Part shown: one piece after another, positions 39,772-47,500 of the stretch
Numbering within the stretch: the first letter of the stretch is position 1
Layout of the letters: every line of letters begins with the position of its first letter
NCBI GenBank assembly: GCA_045645485.1
Contig: JAZRIX010000015.1
Location: 1-57,229, forward strand
Origin: SIG440 sp045645485
GTDB lineage: Bacteria; Bacillota; Clostridia; Monoglobales; Monoglobaceae
Length of the DNA: 57,229 nucleotides
Reading direction: 5' to 3'
Made by a program: the position numbers and the translations under genes
The notes under the pieces: model-generated
What the model was told of the DNA's origin: nothing
Database searches by the model: none
Seen by the model: the letters and a program-made list of their open reading frames with translations, nothing else

Positions 39772-40413
39772 TTACAGACTTTCCAAAAACTTTTTAAGCT
39801 TTAATGCTATCTTTTCGTTTCCGGCATCGTTGGGATGCAAACCGTCAGGACAAAACATTTCCTTCTGAATCTCCACATCAGGACAAATTCCCAATGTTCC
39901 GAACAAATCAAGAACAGGAATTGAATAGTATTCCGCAACTTCAGAAATTGCGTAAACATAATCCTTCAGATTTTGCTCACGTTGAGGTTTCAAATTGTAA
40001 CCGCCGCATCGATGCATAGGTGTAAGGAAAACAATCTGCTTGTCAGGATATTTTTCAATAAGCCCCTTCATAAGATAATGACAGCTGCCGTAGAATGTAT
40101 CGGGGGTTCTGTCCGAGAATTCACCGAAGGGTGCATCGCCGTGACCGTAGTCATTTGTACCGCCGAATACCACAACTATATCCGCATTATTGTCCATTTC
40201 GGTATAACGCTGGCAATATGAAAGAGAGTCTACATCATTTTCAACCTTGTGCTGGTTGGCAATTCTTGTTCCTCCGATACCGTAATTACGAATTTCGCCA
40301 AGCTCTGCCATATCCGCAAGAACCCTGCTGAACTGTGCCGCCTCACAGGAAGTACCGAAGCCTTCAGTTATACTGTCTCCCAAAAAATTTATCTTTTTAC
40401 CTTTCAGTTCCAT
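39772..40413 (-). CDS. SGNH/GDSL-type hydrolase
   Basis: 213 residues, cytosolic (no signal peptide). Block I GDSITEGFG with the nucleophile Ser, block II NYGIGGTRI, block III GGTNDYGHGD and block V DGLHPNDAGNEKIA with the Asp/His are all present. This is a lipase/esterase fold also used for sugar-ester deacetylation; the substrate is unknown. It lies within the cyclophilin run, 28 bases upstream of the degenerate SLH gene and 14 behind the cytosolic cyclophilin. Confidence 0.88.
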   Translation of the reverse strand: MELKGKKINFLGDSITEGFGTSCEAAQFSRVLADMAELGEIRNYGIGGTRIANQHKVENDVDSLSYCQRYTEMDNNADIVVVFGGTNDYGHGDAPFGEFSDRTPDTFYGSCHYLMKGLIEKYPDKQIVFLTPMHRCGGYNLKPQREQNLKDYVYAISEVAEYYSIPVLDLFGTLGICPDVEIQKEMFCPDGLHPNDAGNEKIALKLKKFLESL

Positions 40414-40427
40414 AATTCAACCCTTCA

Positions 40428-40937
40428 TTATTCTTCAATGAAAGTAACACTTTTCATAACAATAGGTTCAACAGGTGACGCAAGCTCGCCCATTGAGTTA
40501 TAGGTTCTTTCAACGTCAAGGAATTTGTCAACCACATCCATGCCTTCGATTACCTTACCGAAAGCCGCATAGTTACCGTCAAGGAAGGATGCATCGTCAT
40601 AGCAGATAAAGAACTGACTTGATGCACTGTCGGGATTCATACTTCTTGCCATTGAGATTACGCCTCTTGTGTGTGAAAGTGTGTTACCTTCAAAGCCGTT
40701 TGCCGAAAATTCACCGGGAATTTCAACACCGCTTCCGCCCATGCCTGTACCTTCGGGGTCGCCGCCCTGAGCCATAAAACCTTCAACTACTCTGTGAAAG
40801 CATATTCCGTCATAAAAGCCGTCTGCAACCAGATCCACGAAGTTCTGAACCGTCTGAGGTGCATATTCGGGATAAAGTTCAATTACAAATTCTCCGCCGT
40901 TTTCCATTTCTACCAATACTTTTGTGTTTTCTGTCAT
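40428..40937 (-). CDS. Cytosolic cyclophilin-type peptidyl-prolyl isomerase
   Basis: 169 residues, a single cyclophilin domain with no signal or anchor. FHRVVEGFMAQGGDPEGTG, GVISMARSMNPDSASSQFFI and YAAFGKVIEGMDVVDKFLD carry the active-site Arg, Gln and Phe positions. It is very close in sequence to the catalytic domains at 37255-38523 and 40999-41733, so the cluster arose by duplication. AAGGAG precedes ATG. Confidence 0.93.
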   Translation of the reverse strand: MTENTKVLVEMENGGEFVIELYPEYAPQTVQNFVDLVADGFYDGICFHRVVEGFMAQGGDPEGTGMGGSGVEIPGEFSANGFEGNTLSHTRGVISMARSMNPDSASSQFFICYDDASFLDGNYAAFGKVIEGMDVVDKFLDVERTYNSMGELASPVEPIVMKSVTFIEE

Positions 40938-40998
40938 AATTTTTTCTCCTTAATGTAATTTATATTTAATTTGTAACTTCCTATTTAGAACCTCGAAT

Positions 40999-41733
40999 TT
41001 AGTCAACTGTTACTTTTTTCATTATAATAGGCTGTGTGGGGCTTGAAACAGCTCCGTCAGAACCCATTGTTCTATCAATTTCAAGAAAGGCATCAACAAC
41101 CTCCATGCCTTCAATAACCTTGCCGAATGCAGCATATTCACCGTCAAGGAAGGAAGCATCGTCATAGCAGATAAAGAACTGACTTGACGCACTGTCAGGC
41201 ATCTGTGAACGAGCCATTGAAACTACACCTCTTGTGTGTGAAAGTGTGTTATCGGCGTGACCGTTGGATGCAAATTCACCTTTGATATTATGCTTTGCAC
41301 CGCCCATACCTGTGCCTTCGGGATCACCGCCCTGAGCCATAAAGCCTTCAACAACTCTGTGAAAGCCTACTCCGTCATAAAATCCCTCTTTTGCCAATGC
41401 AACAAAGTTTGCAACAGTCTGGGGTGCGAACTCTGGATAAAGCTCCATTTTGAACTTTTTGCCGTTTTCCATTTCAACAGTCACATTCGGATGACCTTCA
41501 GGAATTTCGGTGTAGGTTTTAACACTGCTGTCCTCAGGTGCAGACTGCTCACTCTGCTGCGACTGACCGTTTTGCTGTGTGAGAGTTGCATCCTTTGGCT
41601 TGGGAATTATGCCCCACACAAAAAGACCAATGAGCAAAGCCGCCGCAATTATACCTGCAATCCACATCCAGATTTCAGTTTTGTTGACGTTCTTCTTTTT
41701 TGCTTTTTTATTTGTTTTTTTATTGTTTGCCAT
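40999..41733 (-). CDS. Membrane-anchored cyclophilin-type peptidyl-prolyl isomerase
   Basis: 244 residues. Lys/Asn-rich cytosolic start (ANNKKTNKKAKKKNVNKTE), one transmembrane helix (WMWIAGIIAAALLIGLFVWG), a Gln/Ser linker, then a cyclophilin domain outside (FHRVVEGFMAQGGDPEGTG, SMARSQMPDSASSQFFICY). So it works on the outer face of the membrane, complementing the cytosolic and SLH-bound copies. ATG at 41733 with GGGAG nine bases upstream; the frame extends further but without a ribosome site. First gene of the run, with a consensus promoter at 41777-41805. Confidence 0.9.
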   Translation of the reverse strand: MANNKKTNKKAKKKNVNKTEIWMWIAGIIAAALLIGLFVWGIIPKPKDATLTQQNGQSQQSEQSAPEDSSVKTYTEIPEGHPNVTVEMENGKKFKMELYPEFAPQTVANFVALAKEGFYDGVGFHRVVEGFMAQGGDPEGTGMGGAKHNIKGEFASNGHADNTLSHTRGVVSMARSQMPDSASSQFFICYDDASFLDGEYAAFGKVIEGMEVVDAFLEIDRTMGSDGAVSSPTQPIIMKKVTVD

Positions 41734-41776
41734 TTCAAGCATCTCCCTTTCGACATAAAACTCCATTATAACTTTA

Positions 41777-41805
41777 ATTGTAATTCTTATTCTTTTTTTT
41801 GTCAA
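41777..41805 (-). promoter_or_regulatory. Promoter of the cyclophilin operon
   Basis: On the minus strand TTGACA (41805-41800), 17 bases, TACAAT (41782-41777). Confidence 0.8.
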
Positions 41806-41847
41806 TACTAAGAATGTTACAAATTAATTAATTTTTACAATATACTA

Positions 41848-41876
41848 TTGTTTTTGAAAGAAATTTGTGATAATAT
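41848..41876 (+). promoter_or_regulatory. Promoter of ftsH
   Basis: TTGTTT at 41848-41853, 17 bases, TAATAT at 41871-41876 with a TGA extended minus-10. Confidence 0.6.
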
Positions 41877-41949
41877 ATTAGATGTAGAAATTTTGCATTA
41901 CACGCTGTGCAGCAGTACAGTGAATAAATATCAAACAGGAGGCGATTAT

Positions 41950-43788
41950 TTGAAGTTTTTACGAGGCATAAGCTTCTATATAATTGGCGCATTAATTATT
42001 CTGGGCATAATGGTAATGGTAACAATGCCTGATGAATCAACACAGTACGTATATTCCGATCTTCTGACCATGATTGAATCGGAACAGGTCAAGGAAATGC
42101 AGGTTGTTGATACCAATGTTTACGCAACCCTGACCGACGGAACAAAAATCGAAGTATCTACACCGGGGTACTATGTACTTTACAGTGCAGCGGCAGAAGA
42201 GATTGACCGCCAGATTGCCGAAGGCAAGCTGAAGGTTGATACTCCTGAACCCGTATCTCCGCCATGGTGGCTGAGCTTTCTCCCCTCTCTCGGATTGATA
42301 ATCATTATGATTGTCTTCTGGGTAATCTTTATGAAGCAGTCTCAGGGCGGCGGCAAAGGCGTTATGTCCTTCAGCAAAAGCCGTGCCAAGGCATCTGTTG
42401 ACGAGAAAAACAAAAAAACCTTTGACGATGTTGCAGGCGAGGATGAAGAAAAGGAAGAACTTCAGGAAATCGTTGATTTCCTCAAAAAACCCGAAAAGTT
42501 CCGTGAGCTGGGCGCAAGAATCCCCAAGGGAGTTCTGCTTGTCGGACCTCCCGGAACAGGAAAAACCCTGCTTGCAAAAGCTGTTGCAGGCGAAGCCGGG
42601 GTTCCCTTTTTCTCAATATCCGGTTCAGACTTTGTAGAAATGTTTGTGGGTGTGGGTGCATCCCGTGTCCGTGACCTTTTTGAACAGGCAAAAAAATCAT
42701 CACCCAGCATTATCTTTATTGACGAAATAGATGCTGTTGGCCGTCAGAGAGGCGCAGGGCTCGGCGGCGGTCACGACGAAAGAGAACAGACCCTCAATCA
42801 GCTTCTGGTAGAAATGGACGGCTTTGGCGTAAATGAAGGCGTAATTGTTATCGCAGCTACAAACCGCCCCGACATACTTGACAGTGCTCTTCTCAGACCG
42901 GGACGTTTTGATCGTCAGGTGTTGGTTGATGTTCCCGACGTAAAGGGCAGAGAAGCCATACTCAATGTCCACGCGAAGGGCAAACCCCTTGCAGAAGACG
43001 TAAAGCTGGATGTACTTGCAAAAGAAACAGTGGGCTTCACAGGAGCAGACCTTGAAAACCTGATGAACGAAGCCGCACTCCGTGCTGCACGTCAGGGTGC
43101 AAACCAGATCACTATGTTTGACCTTGAAGAATCCATAATGAAGGTTCTCGCAGGACCCGAAAAGAAAACAAGAAAAATCACTGAAAAGGACAAAAAGATT
43201 ACTGCATATCACGAAGCAGGTCACGCTGTTGTCCAGAAGAATCTTCCCACTCAGGACCGAGTTCAGCAAATCTCAATTATCCCCAGAGGAAGAGCGGCAG
43301 GCTACACAATGTCACTTCCCAAGGACGATTCATCACATATGTCAAAGACTGAAATGCTTGAAGAAATCGTTTCTCTCCTTGGCGGACGTGTTGCGGAAAG
43401 CATCTTCCTCGAAGACATTTGCACAGGCGCATCAAACGATATAGAACGAGCAACCGCAATTGCAAAGAATATGGTTACACGGTTCGGTATGAGTGAAGTC
43501 CTCGGCACAAGAGCCTTCAGCTCCGCCAATGACGAAGTATTTATCGGACGTGATTTCGGTCATACCCAGAACTACAGCGAAGACGTTGCAGCAAAAATTG
43601 ACGCAGAAATCAAGCGTATCATTGATGAATGTTATGCACGTTGTGAAGATATTCTGAAAGCAAACGCTGACAAGGTAGAAACTACCGTTGCACTTCTTCT
43701 TGAAAAAGAAAAACTGGATGCAGACGATTTCGATGCACTCTTTGACGAAGTGAAAGAATCCGAAAGCAACAACGATATCGACCAATAA
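41950..43788 (+). CDS. ftsH: ATP-dependent zinc metalloprotease FtsH
   Basis: 612 residues from a TTG start at 41950 (AGGAGG seven bases upstream); the open frame extends 34 codons further but this part holds no family sequence. Two transmembrane helices (about 7-26 and 112-134) flank a short outside domain. AAA ATPase: Walker A GPPGTGKT (199-206), Walker B IIFIDEIDAVG, and the second region of homology with the Arg finger (RPGRFDRQ). Zinc protease motif HEAGH at 421-425. Degrades membrane and regulatory proteins. Upstream gene cluster is divergent. Confidence 0.97.
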   Translation: MKFLRGISFYIIGALIILGIMVMVTMPDESTQYVYSDLLTMIESEQVKEMQVVDTNVYATLTDGTKIEVSTPGYYVLYSAAAEEIDRQIAEGKLKVDTPEPVSPPWWLSFLPSLGLIIIMIVFWVIFMKQSQGGGKGVMSFSKSRAKASVDEKNKKTFDDVAGEDEEKEELQEIVDFLKKPEKFRELGARIPKGVLLVGPPGTGKTLLAKAVAGEAGVPFFSISGSDFVEMFVGVGASRVRDLFEQAKKSSPSIIFIDEIDAVGRQRGAGLGGGHDEREQTLNQLLVEMDGFGVNEGVIVIAATNRPDILDSALLRPGRFDRQVLVDVPDVKGREAILNVHAKGKPLAEDVKLDVLAKETVGFTGADLENLMNEAALRAARQGANQITMFDLEESIMKVLAGPEKKTRKITEKDKKITAYHEAGHAVVQKNLPTQDRVQQISIIPRGRAAGYTMSLPKDDSSHMSKTEMLEEIVSLLGGRVAESIFLEDICTGASNDIERATAIAKNMVTRFGMSEVLGTRAFSSANDEVFIGRDFGHTQNYSEDVAAKIDAEIKRIIDECYARCEDILKANADKVETTVALLLEKEKLDADDFDALFDEVKESESNNDIDQ

Positions 43789-43795
43789 CAACAAA

Positions 43796-44040
43796 AGGGG
43801 ATGTTAAAATAGTCTGGACTGCAAAAAGGACGAAAAATCAAGATTAAAAACAATATAAACTGTGTATCAATTGTTTTTTCCGTGTTGAAAAATCTTATAT
43901 TTTCGATTTTTCTATAAATTTAATTCCTTTTTGCTACGCGCAAACTTCGCCGCTCGGTGTACACCAGTACACCGTCGGGTTCCCCAAAACCAGAGTTTTG
44001 GACTCAGTTTGTGTGTTCCAAATTATTTTACCTATCCCCT
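43796..44040. mobile_element. MITE-like palindromic element, about 245 bp
   Basis: Ends: AGGGGATGTTAAAATAGTC (43796 on) and, on the other strand, AGGGGATAGGTAAAATAAT (from 44040 inward). Inside, GCAAAAAGGA..GAAAAATC on the left is matched by GATTTTTC..TCCTTTTTGC on the right, so most of the element can fold back. The right half also holds two perfect small hairpins (CGGTGTAC-ACCA-GTACACCG and CCAAAAC-CAGA-GTTTTGG). No ORF. It begins eight bases after ftsH and may provide its 3' end. No target duplication visible. Confidence 0.55.
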
Positions 44041-44047
44041 GATGGTA

Positions 44048-44081
44048 GGGCTGTTTAAAAACATTTGTTTTTAAACAGCCC
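44048..44081. other. Perfect 15-bp hairpin before ispE
   Basis: GGGCTGTTTAAAAAC and GTTTTTAAACAGCCC separated by ATTT. It lies 28 bases upstream of the ispE start, so it can be a terminator of upstream transcription (weak T content) or an mRNA 5' stabiliser. Confidence 0.65.
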
Positions 44082-44109
44082 ATTTAATCTATATACAGAA
44101 GGTGTAATA

Positions 44110-44958
44110 ATGAAAAAAGAACTACAAATCAAATGTCCGGCAAAAATCAATTTGTCCCTTGATGTAATAAACCGCCGTGAGGACGGATATCATAATCTTT
44201 CAATGATAATGCAGGAAATCAAGCTTTTTGACACCCTCACCTTTTCTATTGAAGACGGAAACGGTATAACTCTGACCTCTGACAAAGAATCCGTTCCCAC
44301 AGACGACAGCAATCTGATTATAAAAGCGGCAAATGCTTTTTACGAAAAAACAGGAATAACCGCAAAAACCCGTATTCATCTTTGCAAAAACATTCCCATG
44401 GGAGCAGGTCTTGGGGGAGGTTCAACAGACGCCGCAGGCACGCTTACCGCACTGAACACCCTGTTTGACAATCCCGTTCAGAAGGATGACCTTGCAAAAA
44501 TGGCAAAAGCTCTTGGAGCCGATGTACCCTTCTTCCTTTACGGAGGCTGTATGCTTGCGGAAGGAATAGGCGAAAAACTCACCCCCGTTCCCCCTCTGAA
44601 AAATGCATACATAGTTCTGGCAAAACCTCCGATACATGTATCCACCGCCTTTGTTTACAAAAACCTCATTCTGGACGAAAACACAGTACACCCCGATACC
44701 TCATCGGTTATTAAAGCAATGGAAACCGGGAATCTGGACTTATTGGCAAAATCGGCAGGAAATGTTCTTGAAACCGTAACATCAAAAAACTATCCCGAAA
44801 TCGAAGAATACAAAAGCCTGATGAAGCTTCACGGTGCAGTTTACTCACTTATGAGCGGAAGCGGTTCCTCTGTTTTCGGAATATTCAGAACCGAAACTTC
44901 TGCAAAATCAGCAGTTGAAGTCTTCAAAAAAATCACAAAAGATGCATATGTGGTCTAA
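44110..44958 (+). CDS. ispE: 4-diphosphocytidyl-2-C-methyl-D-erythritol kinase
   Basis: 282 residues, GHMP kinase of the non-mevalonate isoprenoid pathway. CPAKINLSLDVINRREDGYH is the family N-terminus; IPMGAGLGGGSTDAAGTLTA is the phosphate-binding loop; GADVPFFLYGGCMLAEG and LMSGSGSSVFGIF are the remaining motifs. ATG at 44110 with AGAAGGTG upstream. It stands alone between two long hairpins; no other isoprenoid gene is adjacent. Confidence 0.95.
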   Translation: MKKELQIKCPAKINLSLDVINRREDGYHNLSMIMQEIKLFDTLTFSIEDGNGITLTSDKESVPTDDSNLIIKAANAFYEKTGITAKTRIHLCKNIPMGAGLGGGSTDAAGTLTALNTLFDNPVQKDDLAKMAKALGADVPFFLYGGCMLAEGIGEKLTPVPPLKNAYIVLAKPPIHVSTAFVYKNLILDENTVHPDTSSVIKAMETGNLDLLAKSAGNVLETVTSKNYPEIEEYKSLMKLHGAVYSLMSGSGSSVFGIFRTETSAKSAVEVFKKITKDAYVV

Positions 44959-44976
44959 AAAAGCTGTAAACAACGT

Positions 44977-45019
44977 GAGCTGCATCAGTTTGTGCTGTCT
45001 GCACAAACTGATGCAGCTC
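44977..45019. other. Perfect 19-bp inverted repeat after ispE
   Basis: GAGCTGCATCAGTTTGTGC and its exact complement separated by TGTCT, starting 19 bases after the ispE stop. It sits between the convergent genes ispE and the Lgt-like gene and lacks a classical T run on either side; it can act as a 3' end for both. Confidence 0.7.
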
Positions 45020-45043
45020 AAAATCTAACTTTTTGAGTTCACA

Positions 45044-45799
45044 TCATTTAACATCCCTTTTTATGTATAAAATACTCTTTTTCCTTTTCTGCAATAAACA
45101 CAGCCACACCGTTCCCACAATAACAATTGAAATCTCGTGAAAGCTCCTCAGGGAAAAGTTATGCCATATTTTTGCATTGTCAATAAAGAACTCGCTGAAA
45201 AACTGTACTGTTCCGTAAACAACCAGCAACAAAGGGTACAGATGTTCTGTCGCCTTATAATTATTCTTCTTTATCAACCACAAAATCAAAAAGGCAATAC
45301 CAAACATCCACAACATTTCAAAAATCGGCATAGGGAACAGATACTCCTGCACCCATGGCTGATAAATACCGTATTTCCACGGAAAACCCTTGCAACAGCC
45401 TGCCGCAAGGCAACCGGGTCTTGATACCGCCTGAATAAAAGGCATTGCAAACGCCATCATATTTTCCATCGTCAGAGTATTTATCTTAAACGTTTTTGCC
45501 GAAAAAGCACATATAAAAGGAATCCATATATAAACCGTAACAGCATTTTTTCTGCCAAAGTTTCCAAGTCCCAATACCGCCTCAAGCCAGCCGATAAAAT
45601 ACATAAGTGCCAAAAACATAACGCACGTCATAAGCAACGCCAAAAAACCCTTAACGGGTCTCACCTTCATCTTCTTTCCCAGTACCAGAAAGCATGGAAC
45701 CGCAACCACAAATGACAGCAAATGAAACGCTGTATATATATAATCCGCCAATCCATTATCCTTCAGGAAAATCAACAAATTTTTTATTACTTCCTGCAT
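45044..45799 (-). CDS. Lgt-like (prolipoprotein diacylglyceryl transferase family) membrane protein
   Basis: 251 residues with seven or so hydrophobic helices (near 20-42, 52-76, 88-103, 112-128, 160-180, 190-210, 220-240). Lgt-type landmarks: SRPGCLAAGCCKGFPW in place of the RIGNFINGE motif, FPMPIFEMLW, and the C-terminal LYPLLLVVYGTVQFFSEFFI. The Cys-rich RPGCLAAGCC variant belongs to Lgt paralogues whose substrate is unknown; true Lgt is expected elsewhere. AGAGG seven bases before ATG; own promoter at 45834-45862. Confidence 0.75.
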   Translation of the reverse strand: MQEVIKNLLIFLKDNGLADYIYTAFHLLSFVVAVPCFLVLGKKMKVRPVKGFLALLMTCVMFLALMYFIGWLEAVLGLGNFGRKNAVTVYIWIPFICAFSAKTFKINTLTMENMMAFAMPFIQAVSRPGCLAAGCCKGFPWKYGIYQPWVQEYLFPMPIFEMLWMFGIAFLILWLIKKNNYKATEHLYPLLLVVYGTVQFFSEFFIDNAKIWHNFSLRSFHEISIVIVGTVWLCLLQKRKKSILYIKRDVK

Positions 45800-45833
45800 A
45801 CGTGTACCTCTTTTCTTTTTTCACATATTACAA

Positions 45834-45862
45834 ATTATAGCACAAACCCCTTTAAACATCAA
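45834..45862 (-). promoter_or_regulatory. Promoter of the Lgt-like gene
   Basis: On the minus strand TTGATG (45862-45857), 17 bases, TATAAT (45839-45834). Its minus-35 is six bases from that of the divergent ABC-F promoter. Confidence 0.7.
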
Positions 45863-45868
45863 TACCAT

Positions 45869-45897
45869 TTGACAAAATCCGTCACTTCCTATATAAT
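45869..45897 (+). promoter_or_regulatory. Promoter of the ABC-F gene
   Basis: TTGACA at 45869-45874, 17 bases, TATAAT at 45892-45897, a perfect consensus. Confidence 0.85.
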
Positions 45898-45932
45898 ATA
45901 AAATGGATTAATACGAAGGCAGGAGAAAACAA

Positions 45933-47486
45933 ATGAGTATACTCAATGCAGAAAATATAACACACAGCTTTGGAGGCAGACAAATTCTTGAAGATGCATC
46001 CTTCCGTCTTTTAAAAGGTGAGCACATCGGTCTCATCGGTGCCAATGGTGAAGGCAAATCAACCTTTCTGAAGATTATCACAGGTGAGCTTCAACCCGAC
46101 AGCGGAACCGTTGAATGGTGCCGTCACATTACCTACGGCTATCTTGACCAGTATTCCAGTCTTGAAAAAGGCAAGACCATCATGGACGTACTTCGTGACG
46201 CATTTTCACACCTCAGCGAACTTGAAGCTGAAATGATTGCAATCTACGACAAGATGGCAGATGCCACCGACGATGAAATAACAAAGCTGATGGAAGACGT
46301 GGGCGAAATGCAGGAAATCCTCGACTCTTCAGGCTACTACACCATTGACACCAAGATTTCCGAATACGCAAACGGTCTGGGACTTGGAGAAATCGGACTT
46401 GACAAGGATGTTTCGGAACTCAGCGGCGGTCAGCGTGCAAAGGTACTTCTGGCAAAGGTACTCCTTGAAAACCCGATGATTCTTATTCTGGACGAGCCTA
46501 CCAACTTCCTTGACGAGAACCACATCAACTGGCTGACCAACTTTTTGCAGAACTACGAGAATTCATTTATTCTTGTTTCCCACGATATACCATTCCTTAC
46601 CAATGTCACAAACGTGATTTATCACCTCGAAAATACCGTACTTACACGTTACAAAGGAACCTACGATGACTTTTTGAGAATGTACGATATTCAGAAACAG
46701 CAGGTTGAGCAAGCCTATAAGAAACAGCAAAAGAAAATTGCCGACCTTGAAGAATTTGTTGCAAAAAACAAGGCAAGAGCCGCAACAGCAACCCTTGCCC
46801 GTTCAAGGCAGAAAGAGCTTGACAAAATGGACAGAATCAGCCTGGCTCCCGAAAAGATAAAGCCCACCTTCAACTTCCGCACTGACCGTGCCCCAGGCAG
46901 AATTGTGATTTCCGCAAAGGGTCTTGTTATAGGCTACGATTCACCCCTCACAAAGAAAATTGACTTGCAGATTGAGCGAAATCAGAAAATTGCAATCAGA
47001 GGCGTCAACGGTCTTGGAAAATCCACACTTCTCAAAACGCTTCTCAAGCTTATTCAACCCATCGAAGGAACAATTGAGCATGATCAGTTCTTGAATGTTG
47101 GCTACTTTGAGCAAGAAGAAAGTGCCTCGGACAAAACGGCACTTCAGGAATTCTGGGACGAATTCCCCTCCCTCACCAATGCAGAAGCCCGTGCGGCATT
47201 GGCAAAATGCGGTCTCACCACCGAGCATATTACCTCGCAGATGAAGGTGCTTTCGGGCGGTGAAAACGCAAAGGTCCGCCTCTGCAAGATTATGCAAAGT
47301 CCTGCAAATCTGCTTGTTCTTGACGAACCTACCAACCATCTGGACGTTGATGCAAAGGCAGAGCTTGCAAGAGCTGTAAAGGAATTCAAAGGCACGGTTC
47401 TTCTTGTAAGCCACGAGCCTGAATTCTACAGCAATGTATGTGACGAGATTTGGGATGTGTCCGACTGGAGCACAAAAATAGTATGA
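45933..47486 (+). CDS. ABC-F family ATPase
   Basis: 517 residues, two ABC domains in one chain and no membrane part. Domain 1 has Walker A GANGEGKST, signature LSGGQRAK and Walker B LILDEPTNFLD; domain 2 has GVNGLGKST, LSGGENAK and VLDEPTNHLD. They are joined by a charged helical linker (residues about 245-315, KQQVEQAYKKQQKKIADLEE) that reaches the ribosomal P site in this class. Such proteins rescue or regulate translating ribosomes (EttA/YdiF/YbiT-like); some give antibiotic resistance, which cannot be told from sequence. The domain 1 signature is fully conserved. Confidence 0.9.
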   Translation: MSILNAENITHSFGGRQILEDASFRLLKGEHIGLIGANGEGKSTFLKIITGELQPDSGTVEWCRHITYGYLDQYSSLEKGKTIMDVLRDAFSHLSELEAEMIAIYDKMADATDDEITKLMEDVGEMQEILDSSGYYTIDTKISEYANGLGLGEIGLDKDVSELSGGQRAKVLLAKVLLENPMILILDEPTNFLDENHINWLTNFLQNYENSFILVSHDIPFLTNVTNVIYHLENTVLTRYKGTYDDFLRMYDIQKQQVEQAYKKQQKKIADLEEFVAKNKARAATATLARSRQKELDKMDRISLAPEKIKPTFNFRTDRAPGRIVISAKGLVIGYDSPLTKKIDLQIERNQKIAIRGVNGLGKSTLLKTLLKLIQPIEGTIEHDQFLNVGYFEQEESASDKTALQEFWDEFPSLTNAEARAALAKCGLTTEHITSQMKVLSGGENAKVRLCKIMQSPANLLVLDEPTNHLDVDAKAELARAVKEFKGTVLLVSHEPEFYSNVCDEIWDVSDWSTKIV

Positions 47487-47500
47487 AAGGGTGAAAATTT

